Source of the DNA: Trachythela sp. YZ-2020
Taxonomy: Eukaryota > Cnidaria > Anthozoa > Malacalcyonacea > Clavulariidae
Direction of reading: 5' to 3'
DNA: 64,000 bases
Assembly: GCA_016169945.1 (NCBI GenBank)
Contig: JADLSH010000112.1
Location: forward strand, 1,054,001-1,118,000
The position numbers and the translations under genes are program-made. This document shows positions 34,588 through 45,410 of this stretch, piece by piece; the stretch's first letter is position 1, and each line of letters starts with the position of its first letter. Below the pieces are notes generated by a model. It ran no database searches and was not told the origin of the DNA. It saw nothing but the letters and a program-made list of their open reading frames with translations.

Positions 34588-34866
34588 AATTCCTATTAGA
34601 TTTTGGTCCAATTTCCTATAGGAATTCCTATAGGAATTCCTATAGGAATTCCTATAGGAATTCCCATTAGATTTTGGCCCAATTTCCTATAGGATTTCTT
34701 ATAGGATTTCCTATAGGAATTGCTATTAGATTTTGGCCCAATTTCCTATAGGAATTCCTATTAGATTTTGGCCCAATTTCCTATAGGAATTCCTATAGGA
34801 AATTGGGCCAAAATATAATAGAATGCTATTAGGTTTCCTATAGGAATTTCTATAGGATCCTATAGA
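34588..34866. repeat. CCTATAGGAATT minisatellite
   Basis: A self-complementary 12-bp word CCTATAGGAATT is repeated many times, with intervening AGATTTTGGCCCAATTT units. Because the word is palindromic, the array can form multiple cruciforms. It lies inside the 4.2-kb TIR element. Confidence 0.92.
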
Positions 34867-36147
34867 AATTCCTGTATAATCGTTTTAATCAAGGTGAAGG
34901 AAAATGAGAAAACAAATGGAGAACAATTTTTATTACAGATAAAAATGTGGCAAATATAACATTTTTTTACAACTAATATACTATTAATCCTGATTTCAAA
35001 ACTAAGTTTGTCTAATGTGAAAGGACTGGTCAAATTTGGTAGAGAAACATATTTTACAAATTTTAATAGCTTTTTGATTAAAATTGGAGATATTTCAATG
35101 TGTTCAATATACAAATTATGACATCAGAATTTAAGTTAAATCTCCATGTTTGTCCCCCAATCACTTGAAATTGTGTTCATAATATTAATTGAATTGAATT
35201 TATTATTAAAACACTTGAATGGCAATCTACAGACGTATCTGAAAATTGAAAAACTCAAGTTACAATTGATTAAAAATAGTTAAAATAGTTAAAATATCTA
35301 GTTAAGGTATTTACTAACATGTCTATATGATAGAAATTGGATGAACTAATTACAATTATCCCATAACCTAACACACGATGGTAAAAAACTGTTCTGGAAT
35401 CTATTAGTCCTACACTTAATCAATTAACGTTCAATTCACCAAATGTTGAACAATCAGCACAGCATAACTGATATTTTTATGTCTAAAAATCTTGTACACA
35501 GCTTGCGACATTGAACACATGTATTGTGTTCCCTTTAACCTGCAAAAATACTGTGGTTTGTTCTTACCATAATATATTATTATCAGTTACATGTGAAGGG
35601 ACCAATATTAATATATAAATTCTAGTTTTTGTCTTTGTCACGACTATTTTACATTAACTTGTGAACATTACAATACAACAGGTTGAAGTCTGATGTGTTG
35701 TATCACTAATGTTCTCCTGGAACTGTCTTCTATAACATTAATGGCCAGCACTACCCTTGAGAAGACAATAGTCTGGCATTAGACAGGGAAATTGTTGACC
35801 CAAGGCACATTGCAGCATAATGGTTTAATGAGAAAACTTTCAAATACATTTAAACAAAAGAAAACAAAACATACCTTCTGTTCACCTCAGTCCTGAGTCA
35901 ATTTGCTTATCTGTTTACTTTTAACTTCCATCCCCAACACAACAAATACTGCAAGAAATCAATGTACTCAATGAATGATCTAATGGAATCTGTAGAAGAA
36001 TAAGTACAGTATAATATATAATATTTCAACAACTATTCAGTCAAGTACAGGACAGCAGTTGATTTAAAATGCGTTAGCAAGACATTGGAAGGTTGCCTGG
36101 TTAAAGGTTCACATGCAACAATCTCCACTTGACAATTAAATTTAACT

Positions 36148-36590
36148 GTCTAGCAAACTAGCATTAGAATGACTGGAATAGTGTAGTATGATGCAAAGAT
36201 GTGCATTGCACCTTAATTGGGTTAACCGAAAGATGGTAAATATTCTAAACTTTGCAAATTTGGGTATCTAAGCTACACAGTACAGTTGCCAAAAGATAAC
36301 CACAAGTAGACATTGGCATCAATAACACACATTGGCATCAATAACACACATTGGCATCAATAACACACATTGGCAACAATAACACACACTAGCATTATCC
36401 TGGTAAATACACATGAATTTGTGGTTAGCCCTTGGCAACTGGAATAGACAGCATTGCACCGGAATTGCAGGGCATTTATTTTCATTTTTTACAACTGCCT
36501 CTGTATATATACACAATTTTTTACTAAAAATTTAGACCTACAAAAGTCCAATAACCAAACTTGCCGGTTAATGGTATAATAGTGTCTGGT
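36148..36590 (-). repeat. Interspersed repeat, copy 2
   Basis: This is the reverse complement of 14708-15090. It contains a local tandem of CATTGGCATCAATAACACA (about four copies at 36309-36385) that the first copy lacks. It is nested in the 4.2-kb TIR element. Confidence 0.8.
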
Positions 36591-36897
36591 TAACATTTAC
36601 ATTTGTATTAAGCATAATATACAACACTTTCCCTTTGATGGGATAAATTGTCTGGCACTAGATTGTGTGAATTAGTAAGGCACAGAGGCTCCAATTTGTA
36701 AAATACTATATAAATATATGTCTCGTACCTTGCTGGCTTTCATTGTCCTTCGAAATGTCTCCTCCTCAGCAAATTATAATGCGACATGAAGCAGATATAA
36801 AGAAGATTGATGTGTATTCGCCGTATAAATGTATTAAAGAAAGATAATAATAGTAAGAATGTCATAACCGCGGCAATTCACTAAACCGCCATTTATC

Positions 36898-36940
36898 CAT
36901 AGATATAATAACTCAGCAATCTGGGTTTATTATATCTATG
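36898..36940. repeat. Perfect 14-bp stem hairpin
   Basis: CATAGATATAATAA and TTATTATATCTATG pair perfectly around a 15-nt loop, close to the right TIR of the 4.2-kb element. Confidence 0.75.
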
Positions 36941-37107
36941 CATTTATCCTTTCATTAACTTTTCGTCACCCCCGTCTTAATTTCCATAAAGCCTGCTCGC
37001 AGGCTAATACTCCAAGAATCTTGGAGTATTTGCCTGTCACATGGTCACCCTTTACCAGTGCTATGCCCCAGCAGGCTAGCGCTGGGTACGAGTTTGGTGA
37101 AAGAGCA

Positions 37108-37929
37108 GGTCGCAAAACCAACCATCGTCAACCGCATACAATAAACAACAAAGACTAACAAATTTAAATGTCGCTGAGTTTCTTGTTGAAAACAACGTTA
37201 AAACAGATACTGAACTTTTCTCACACACGAACATTCAAGAACAGGCTGGCAAAAAAGACCTCGCAAGTTTTTGCATGAACCGTTCCAGCAAGTCCTTGCA
37301 GGATCTGATTGCCAATAGGTGGAAAATGGAAGGGGCGTCTGCAGAGCTTGAGAAGAAGGATATCTCTTTGTGGTCTACAAGTATTCCAAGCAGCAATGTG
37401 CACCGGAGTTCGATAGTTCATGGTTTGAGTGTGCAACTCAGATTTTGGTTTTGGTCGAGCACCAGTCGAATGGCAACCTATTTATCCTGGCCCAACAAAT
37501 TGCGGCAAAACATTCCTTCTGAAACCACTACAAACTATGTTCAACACCTTTAGCAACCCTGCTAACGACAAGTACGCTTTTGTTGGCGCAGCAGATGCTG
37601 ACAATATTTTCCTAAACCACTTTCGATGGGACAGGGAAATTATACCATGGAGGGATTAGTTGTGGTTATTGGAAGATCAGCCGGTGCACTTTCCTATGCC
37701 CAAGAACCACTACAAAGATGACATTTGTCTGACATGCGACACCCCAATTTTTGCAACCGGTAAAGCTGTTACCACTTTCAAAGGTCCCTACAATGCTCGC
37801 GACCTGATAGAAGATGAAATGATGGGGAGTCGATGGAAGGTTTTCAAGTTTTTCCACCAAATTCCTTTGAAAAATCAAAGAGAAATGCTCTCATGCTCAA
37901 TATGTTTTTCGAGGCTGATTTTGAGTTGA
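37108..37929 (+). pseudogene. HUH-SF3 replication protein copy A, 3' part
   Basis: This continues copy A after the insertion. A linker (NVAEFLVENNVKTDTELF) and KKDLASFCMNRSSKSLQDLI lead, after a frame change near 37350, to an SF3 helicase: Walker A GPTNCGKTFLL, Walker B-like NIFLNHFRWD and the DTPIFATGK motif C region. A single in-frame TAG lies at 37657-37659. The end (FHQIPLKNQREM) is at about 37885, with an open frame to 37929. It is inactive. Confidence 0.8.
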
Positions 37930-37946
37930 GTTCGAGAGTTTTTCAA

Positions 37947-38083
37947 CATGTTACCATACATGTTACCGTGAATTTACATTATAATTCCTTATAAAAGGCA
38001 CATGTTACCACATGTTACTACTTTTTAAAAAATATATATATATTATTTTTTAATGAAATAGTGGTAACATGTGGTAATATGTT
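37947..38083. repeat. Iteron hairpin A
   Basis: The word CATGTTACC is repeated at 37947, 37959, 38001 and (as CATGTTACT) 38011. It is answered by inverted GTGGTAACATG and GTGGTAATATG at 38061-38080 across an AT-only spacer. The array begins 18 bp after the end of replication-gene copy A and has the layout of a replication origin or terminus. Confidence 0.8.
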
Positions 38084-38117
38084 ACAATTCTTAATAGATG
38101 GCACTCCTTTCACTATA

Positions 38118-38590
38118 CTTATTGGTAACATAATAACGGACCGTATATCGTTAAAGTAGGACGCAACAAGACAACAAAGCACTACGGAGTCCTCTTTACG
38201 TGTTTGAACACAAGAGCAGTCCACCTGGAATTAGCCATAGACTGTTCCGCCTTAGAGTTTCTACAAGTTCTTTGCAGATTCTTCTCCATTCGAGGTCAAC
38301 CCACAGTGATGATGAGCGACAATGGAACCCAGTTCATAGGTGCAGAACGAGAGCTAGCCATAATGATAACAGGTTGGAACAAGGAGGGACTTTGCGAGTT
38401 CTGCACAGAGAAAGGTATGGAATGGAAGTTTACGACTCCCGAAGCTCCACACCACAATGGATGCGCAGAAGCCCTGGTCAAAACCTCCAAGAAAGCGTTG
38501 AAGACAGCAATCGGTAAGCAAGTATTAACACCATTAGAGCTGTACACCTGCTTGCTAGAAGTAGCAAATTTGGTCAACCAACGTCCGTAA
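38118..38590 (+). pseudogene. BEL/Pao integrase fragment
   Basis: The frame from about 38118 to 38590 carries the DDE integrase core: NTRAVHLELAIDCSALEFLQ (first Asp), MMSDNGTQF (second Asp), then TPEAPHHNGCAEALVK (Glu). It ends at LLEVANLVNQRP, where the motif continues in full elements. This piece is exactly what the BEL element at 10.2-13.6 kb lacks, but it is a separate insertion without LTRs nearby. Confidence 0.9.
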
Positions 38591-39457
38591 CTGTGTTTAC
38601 AGAGTCCGCGAACCAGAGTCAGTCATTGAAATGAAGTATATCGAAGAAAAAACAATATCTAAAGTAAACCAGTATGTTTGAATATAGTAACAGTCCTGAG
38701 GTCCTGCTTATATGCAGCTGTGTTACCCACCATTGGGGAAAAAGATTCAAGTTACTCTGCATATGCTCACATATTCACTATAATTGCATGCATTTCCCAT
38801 ATTGTATCAGCAACTACAATCATGGAAATTAATTCGTAGACAATATAGTCATTTTTCAAATTTACCCCCTCCCCCTCCATACAATGTTGGTGTGTCCATG
38901 AAATCAAACCCATAGGTTTATATTATCATCAACATTGTGTTTGGGGGGGGGAAGGGGGGATATTTCCAATTATTATAGCATTGAATATTTAAATATTCAA
39001 CAACTGGTGTCGAACAATGCTAAAAATTGATGGTTTTCATAAAAAGTCTACGTATATTAAAAATGTGAATCACCAAACAAACTTAAAGGCATGGGATATA
39101 ATACAGCACATGTAATGCATATTTATGACAGTTATAATATATTCAAAGTATTGTAAATAGATAATGAAAACAAGTGAATACTTAAACTTACATCTTATTC
39201 AGTTATTCGGGCGCTGATTTTGTTCAAGGAGAGCTTCTTCTGGAATAAAAACGTTTGAATCTGTAAGCTTTGATGTGCTTGACGCTTTGTTGTGTAAAGT
39301 TTTGTGAGTTTTCGATGTGACATAATACATATTTATATTCAACATCGCGCACTTCCGGCCTTATATTTTATAATTAATTATCGAAGTTATTTTATAGAAT
39401 TTGATTGGAGGAGGGAAATTCAAATTTGTTCTGCGTTAACTAAAATTTTTGTTCACG
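38591..39457. other. Non-genic stretch with direct repeat
   Basis: No exon is seen. A G-rich run lies at about 38942-38959. A 19-bp word AAAAAGTCTACGTATATTA at 39041-39059 recurs exactly at 41896-41914, bracketing replication-gene copy B. Confidence 0.6.
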
Positions 39458-40729
39458 ATGGCTGCAACTACAGATGCAATAAATTGTTCTAAGCCACGGA
39501 GAAGCTACCTTATAACCTACAGCCAAGCTGACGTGAACAAATTCCCCACTAGGGAATCAGTCGCGGCCGCCGTATCTGAAGTTTTCACTTCAGATCGAAG
39601 TAAATCTAAACCGCAGCACTGGGCGTGTTGCTTAGAGCAGCATTCAGATGACGGCTCCATTACCATATGGCGTTAAAGTTAACCGGCCCAAAGAAATGGC
39701 TCGAATCTAAGCGAGCTCTGCAAAGAAAGTTCGGAATTGTGGTGAATTTCTCCGATCACGTATAAGTATATTTGCAAGTGTGACGAGAACGTTTATCACA
39801 GCCCAAACCATCCCAACCTTGACGAAATTGGATCCCCAAAAACGAAGAACTGTCATCGTGTATATCGTCAGAGGCGCGCAAACAGAAAAGCAGCCACGTT
39901 CACGACTACATCTGAAATCTGAAAGTGATGAACAACCTCCCAGCAACCCTCCCGAGAAAAATATGAGAAAGCTCTCAAACATAGATGTATCTGAATTCAT
40001 CCAAGAGCATGAAATTAAAGATCAAACATCTTTACTTGCAATTGCCAACGGGCAGAAAGAAGAGGGCAAGAAAGATCTTGCACACTTTGTTCGCTCCCGT
40101 TCATCGAAGAGCCTTGATGAACTCATTAAACAAACGTGGAGAATGAAGGATGCAGCTGCAGTTTTGAGTCGGCAGAAAGCATCCCGAATGGAGATTGTGT
40201 TGAGAGCTGTGATGGATTATGGATGAGGTGCGCCGAAGAAGTGTTAGTCAATAACAAGTTGCATCCAGTTTTGTTCGCTGCAGCCGTACGAGAATTACTA
40301 ATGCTCGGAAGAGGGAAATACAGGAATGTAATGATAGTCGGCCCGACAAACTGTGGCAAATCATTTCTGTTTAGACCCCTGGAGCTGCTATTCAACACCT
40401 TTTCCAACCCTGCCGCAGACAAATACCCTTGGGTAGGAGCCGACAAATCAGAGATCATTTGGCTAAACGATTTTCGCTGGTCAAAGGAGTTGATCGAGTG
40501 GAAAAGCTTGCTTTTGTTGCTGGAAGGAGATCGTGTGAATCTACCAGCTCCAAAGAATCATTTTGTGACAGATATACGTATCGACACTGACGTTCCAATA
40601 TTTGAAACGTCTAAAGACGTCATCAAATACCGAGGTCCGTATCACGCCAAAGTCAAGGGTGAGGATGATATGATGGCGTCGCGATGGAAAGTCTTCCAAT
40701 TAACCCACAGCATCCCACAGAGGGAGTAA
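39458..40729 (+). pseudogene. HUH-SF3 replication protein copy B
   Basis: ATG at 39458. Pieces in changing frames: RRSYLITYSQADVNKFPTRE (39458-39657), HUH pair HYHMALKL (39658-39762), YKYICKCDE with the putative nucleophile Tyr and YxxK motif (from 39761), a linker with VSEFIQEHE (to 40226), then the SF3 helicase at about 40180-40729. The helicase has Walker A GPTNCGKSFL, Walker B-like IIWLNDFRW and DTDVPIFETSK. The copy keeps the catalytic residues that copy A has lost, but at least three frameshifts make it a pseudogene. Architecture is like CRESS-DNA or parvovirus-type Rep; whether this is an endogenised virus or a transposon cannot be told here. Confidence 0.8.
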
Positions 40730-40948
40730 AAGAAAATAACTCTGTGTCCACATTGTTTTGCTAAGCTTGTGCTTCTGGGAGAAATAAGTTAAACGAACGT
40801 AAACGCCTAGCCGCAAATACGAGCGAGTACATTAGAATGCGCTCAAAGACATAGCGGCACAAACTAGACATTACAAAACCTTATTCTTGGTATTAAGCTT
40901 TACTACATAGCATTACAGTAATCATTTTCTATCACAGAACAAATTCGC

Positions 40949-41104
40949 ACATGTTACTATAAATATAGTATATATTACTATATATTTCAACATGTTACCA
41001 CATGTTACTGCTATTTTTTATAAAAGTATATATATACTAATGTATACTATATCTATAGTAACATGTGCGGTAACATGTGCAGTAACATGTGGTAACATGT
41101 GCAA
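40949..41104. repeat. Iteron hairpin B
   Basis: CATGTTACT/CATGTTACC words at 40950, 40991 and 41001 face four inverted [A/G]GTAACATGTG words at about 41057-41100 across an AT-rich spacer. Layout and words match hairpin A, and it also follows its replication gene (by about 220 bp). Confidence 0.8.
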
Positions 41105-41259
41105 TATGTATATAAATTATGTTGATAGTTAATCGTATGATATTATTTGTATGTGTGCACTATGATAAGTAAGATTTTGACTGTTGAAATTATTTGACAT
41201 TATTCTAGTATTAAATGTTGATGTTTAAGTCACTTGATAAAGGCAACTTGACGCAGTAA

Positions 41260-41640
41260 TTAATATTTTGTTCTTTGACCACGTCCTTTAACAACTGCTA
41301 TGATTTGTTTATTCATACTGTCAATGATTTTGTCTATCTCTTCGGAACTAAAACTCTGCAGAGTTTCTTTAACGCGCATGGCAAATTCGTGAATACTCTC
41401 TGCTGTAATTCGTTTCTCGATCGCATCGTTGTTCAACTTCATAGTGGCACTATTAAAAAAGTTCTCTGTAGGGTTGAGATCTGGACTTCGAGCTGGTATT
41501 TTGAATACCTTTGCACCTACTTTCTCTATAGCACTCATTGCCGCTCTTGAGTTTTGACGTGGGCATCCGTCCATTAAGAACAGCTTGCCTTTCGGATTCT
41601 GACATGCTTTATACTATCATCCAATTTCTTATACTAGATG
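41260..41640 (-). pseudogene. Tc1-like transposase, C-terminal part
   Basis: The minus strand reads NPKGKLFLMDGCPRQNS (second catalytic Asp) and then PARSPDLNPTENFF (catalytic Glu), with 34 residues between them, a DD34E spacing. The tail (EIDKIIDSMNKQIIAVVKG) and a stop at 41260 follow. The N-terminal half is absent on this strand. A Tc1-type N-terminus lies on the opposite strand at 42950. Confidence 0.9.
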
Positions 41641-42289
41641 ATAAGACAATCGACACTGTTGTGCATTTTAAGATAAAATTTATTTCTCGCAGATATTACG
41701 GCCTCTCCAAACAACTTCATTCAACGCAACCTAAGCTTGAAATTAGTCACACTAGCCGCAGGTTCTAGGCATTGCATAAGTATATTTTTGCTGCCTAAAT
41801 GTGCATGTACATTCTGGAAATATTTCAACCAATTACACAAGGCATATGTCACGTCATAACTTAAGCAAAACAATCAGAATTATTTGCCTGGAGGCAAAAA
41901 GTCTACGTATATTATTTCCACAATTGTAGCTGTATATGCTAGAATGTAAATGAAAAATAGTGAATACAAAATGCCTGCACAAACTTACTGTGCATGCTTT
42001 CATTCCAGCATGCCAATCAGCCACTACACTTACAATAAGTGTATCATGATATACAGTACATATGGGGGTGAAAATCCGATTTCCTCTGTGGCAATAGTAT
42101 GGATGTTTTCTGAAATTGACTCATTATGCAAAAAATGTTTATATAATTGAAACAATTAATCATCCAGTTTTATACACAACCTTATCTGATCTTGTGTGCA
42201 TTTCCTGTTGGTGTGGGTGAGGTATATGATAGGCAACACGATCCTAAAGATCCTAAACAAGGATTCTTTGAATATTAACTTTCAGATTT

Positions 42290-42655
42290 TAGCATAGGCT
42301 AAATGGTCATCAGGACTTGGGATCACTTCACTCATTTCTACGGTGTTAACAACTTGAATTGGGCATCATCGAGTAAGTGGTTGCCAGAAACTCTGTTGCT
42401 GATAATATTACCATTGGTCCAGTGATAGTCCAAATTCTGGTTCTCTTCGGTCATGTTTATGTCATTCTGGCATAGGTCCAAATTGTCTATAACAAAGTTA
42501 TGACCTTTTCTGCTGGCAGTGATTGTCTGTTCATGAACTGAATTCTTCCATGCTGACAACTTTAAGTCGTGCATATTGGCAAAGACATCAATTCTTCTAA
42601 GCATGGTATAATGAGACAAAACCAGCCTCGTGCAGTTTCGACGGTTGAACATAGT
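42290..42655 (-). pseudogene. Coding remnant of unknown family
   Basis: The minus strand encodes NMHDLKLSAWKNSVHEQTIT, GHNFVIDNLDLCQN, MTEENQNLDYHW and SGNHLLDDAQFKLL, then in a shifted frame EMSEVIPSPDDHLAYAKI. This motif string resembles a cnidarian hypothetical-protein family that I know only by pattern. A frameshift near 42340 suggests decay. No function can be given. Confidence 0.45.
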
Positions 42656-42949
42656 CTAAAGATATAAGAATAAACAAAACGATTAAAGATAGCACATTAC
42701 AGCTTTTTTACATTTTTTCTATCCAAGCGGTATTTTTTATTTAAAAATTGTGCACAAAATTGTGCACAGATTGTCTGAGTATTTTACTGGGTTATCATAC
42801 TTTTGAAATGTCTGTAACTTGAAAACTAAACAAGATTATATTTATGAAACTTTCAGCAAGAATTCAGTGGTAATTGAGCTATTGATAGGTCGATATCATT
42901 CCAAAATTAATTATATTGCATAACAATAGTTTCATTTTAATATACAAAC

Positions 42950-43190
42950 ATGGCGCGAATTCATGATTTAACTGCAGAGCAGCGAGCTTTAGCCCTTTTT
43001 CTCAGACGCGAATTCAAATATTTGTATCGGAAAATTGCGTTAACATGTCAAAGTCAAGTGTTCTAAGAGTTATTAAGCGGTTTCATACTAAAAATAAAAG
43101 TACCGAAAAGACTGAAAAGTCTTATCAAGGTCGGCGTAAATCATTGACACAACGAGATGAGTGCAAACTCAAAAGAAAATATTGAACTCA
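42950..43190 (+). pseudogene. Tc1-like transposase N-terminus
   Basis: ATG at 42950 opens MARIHDLTAEQRALALFLRR. A frameshift within the helix-turn-helix then gives SSVLRVIKRFHTKNKS-like and GRRKSLTQRDE-like segments across broken frames. This is the paired-type DNA-binding region of Tc1 transposases. It points away from the C-terminal part at 41260-41640, so the two are not one simple element. Confidence 0.7.
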
Positions 43191-43409
43191 GAGAAAGAAG
43201 TCCTAATTTCATACTTATCATACTTATTTTATTTTGTTGTATAATGTTTACTGAATACATGCATACTAGTAGCAAAATATTTTTAAATCTCATAAATTTG
43301 CCTAACTTCTGCATTGGTGTCGTATTACATAATGCTTATAGCCGAGGCTAATGCAAACAAAATTGTTGTGTTTATTGCGTATATTATTATTATATACAGA
43401 TTATATATG

Positions 43410-44476
43410 TACAGGGTGTATAAAAAAACCCCGCAATCCTCGATTCACATGTCGATTTTTAAAATAATAGAGCAGTAAAGCCTATATGTTTACATTCATT
43501 TGAAAGCTTAGCCATTCAGCTTTCCAACGATGGGTTACTTTTTAAATTTGAACAGTGTGTTCGAGAAATATTTTACTTTAAGCATCTGAGATTGGAAAGA
43601 TGAAAATTCGCGATGCAATAATAAAGCGGCCTTGAATAGACGAACTCATTTCGTAAAAATCCCCGAAACTATCAAACCTTTTTCCTGACAGCAGATTAAA
43701 ATCAAGTAACCACGGCTTTCTCTGCACCATTTTTAACTTGTTACTAACTTTCCATACACAGCGGTACTGGTTTAAACAGTTTCAAAAAGCTTAATTGCGG
43801 CCACCAACTTGCCAATTTCTGTTTACGTTACAATTATGCAATTTCATTAAATGTTATTTAATAGCCGCATTTGGAATTCTTGAATCTTGTTTAAACTTTA
43901 ATACTGTTGTTTTCACGCGAAACAATGTACCAAGAAGTCTTTAAAAGACGTTTTAAAAGATGTTGAGCTGTGTAATTTACTTTGTACTCCTAAATTGATC
44001 CCAAAAAGTAATTAAAACCAATAGCTGTGTATTGCCCGTCGAACAGCGCTGCATGTTAATTGTAACGTAAACAGCAATTTAGCAAGTTGGTGGCCGCAAG
44101 CTTAAACTGTTTAAACCAGTAGCGTTGTGTATGGAAAGTAAGTAATAAGTTAAAAATGGTGCATAGGAAGCCGTAGTTACTTGATTTTGATCTGCTATCA
44201 GCAAAAAGCTTTGACAGTTTCGGGGATTTTTACGAAATGAGTTCGTCTATTTCAGGGCCGCTTTATTATTGCATCTCGAATTTCCAATTTTCCAATCTCA
44301 GTTGCTTAAAGTAATATTTTGCGTGAACCAATCGTTCAAATTTAAAAAGTAACCCATCGTTGGAAAGCTGAATGGCTAAGCTTTCCAATGAATGTAAACA
44401 TATAGGCTTTACTGCTCTATTATTTTCAAAATCGACATTTGAATCGAGGATTGCGGTTTTTTTTATACACCCTGTA
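43410..44476. mobile_element. 1.07-kb foldback element
   Basis: Both ends are TACAGGGTGTATAAAAAAA (reverse complement at right). The inverted arms extend about 450 bp with high similarity, leaving a central part near 43870-44050. Tc1/mariner-like CAGGGTGT ends and TA-rich flanks suggest mobilisation by a Tc1-type transposase. There is no coding capacity. Confidence 0.9.
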
Positions 44477-44491
44477 TATATAATACACATA

Positions 44492-45084
44492 TACAGGGTG
44501 TATCAAAAAAAAGGTAATCCAACTTTAGCATGCCATTGTGCGTTAATTGCTTGCATGAACGTAATTTTTCATAATCATAAAGATCAGGCTTTTAGCTGTT
44601 GGACGACACGTTTTCATGCAATATGGAGGAAAATGAGCAAATACGAGCCCGATAAAAATTGTTTGTCGAAATTGCATATTTTCAGCTCTGTGCCTAATTA
44701 AAGCAGTGCATAACAAAAGGAAAGCAATTAATCACGAATGTGTCATTTTAGCAATGAGTTTAGAGCTGGTTTACAAGATGTTTATAATAATTATGCATAC
44801 GCAGGTATTTTATTGAAGTGAAATTCATCAACTTAAGTCCTAAAGGGAGTTAATTTTCAATAGTTTTAGACCCAATTCTCAACGGTGAAAATATGCAATT
44901 TCGACAAACAATTTTTATCGGGCTCGTATTTGCTCATTTTCCCTCCATATTGGATGAAAAACGTGTCATCCAACAGCTAAAAGCCTGATCTTTATGATTA
45001 TGAAAAAATTACGTTCATGCACCGAGTAATTAACGCACAATGGCATGCTAAAGTTGGATTACCTTTTTTTTGATACACCCTGTA
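44492..45084. mobile_element. 0.59-kb foldback element
   Basis: The ends TACAGGGTGTATCAAAAAAA and its reverse complement, with arms of about 200 bp, share the outer terminus with the element at 43410-44476 but not the interior. Only 15 bp separate the two. Confidence 0.9.
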
Positions 45085-45093
45085 TATTAATGC

Positions 45094-45410
45094 CAAGTAA
45101 CCATGTGTTTATCTAAAAATAACAGACTTTTTGCACAAGTAACCACAAGTAACCATTTGATTAAATAACTATATATGATATACTTACTTATACTGCTTAC
45201 TGATGGTTACTTGTGGTTACTTGTGGTAACTTGTGCTATTTATACTTGGATGATGATTATTCGTTAACAAATAGCAAATTCATAATTTGTGTGTAACATT
45301 AGACAGTTATATTTGTCCAAAATAACTACACATTGCATCTTATTTGAATGCTTAAAGATGGTTACTTGTGTAGACATGCGGTTACTTGTGCTATTTAGAC
45401 TTTCCCACAT
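45094..45410. repeat. Iteron hairpin C
   Basis: CAAGTAACCA words at about 45094, 45134 and 45144 face inverted GGTTACTTGTG words at about 45204 and 45214 plus GGTAACTTGTG, across an AT spacer. Further GGTTACTTGTG words lie at 45360 and 45380. The design is that of hairpins A and B with two base changes per iteron, but no replication gene is next to it. Confidence 0.7.

Larger units (their letters stand above)
32906..37098. mobile_element. 4.2-kb TIR element, Mutator-like
   Basis: A perfect 9-bp target duplication GAAAGAGCA (32897-32905 and 37099-37107) flanks TIRs of about 60 bp (left 32906-32970, right about 37028-37098) sharing CTCGTACCCAG, GCTAGCCT, CTGGGGCATAGC and TGACCATGTGAC. Removing the element and one duplication joins the two parts of replication-gene copy A in the same frame. 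The body encodes no transposase and carries a minisatellite and a SINE-like repeat. A 9-bp duplication with long TIRs fits Mutator-like elements best; Merlin is an alternative. Confidence 0.88.

Noticed and set aside
32906..37098. hAT assignment for the 4.2-kb insertion
   Set aside because: The flanking duplication is 9 bp and the TIRs are long, which fits Mutator-like elements better than the 8-bp, short-TIR hAT pattern.
39458..40729. Functional viral or transposon replication gene
   Set aside because: Catalytic motifs are present, but at least three frameshifts separate them. I treat it as a pseudogene and do not reconstruct it.
41260..43190. One Tc1 element spanning both transposase pieces
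   Set aside because: The N-terminal and C-terminal pieces are on opposite strands, and no TIR pair encloses them.
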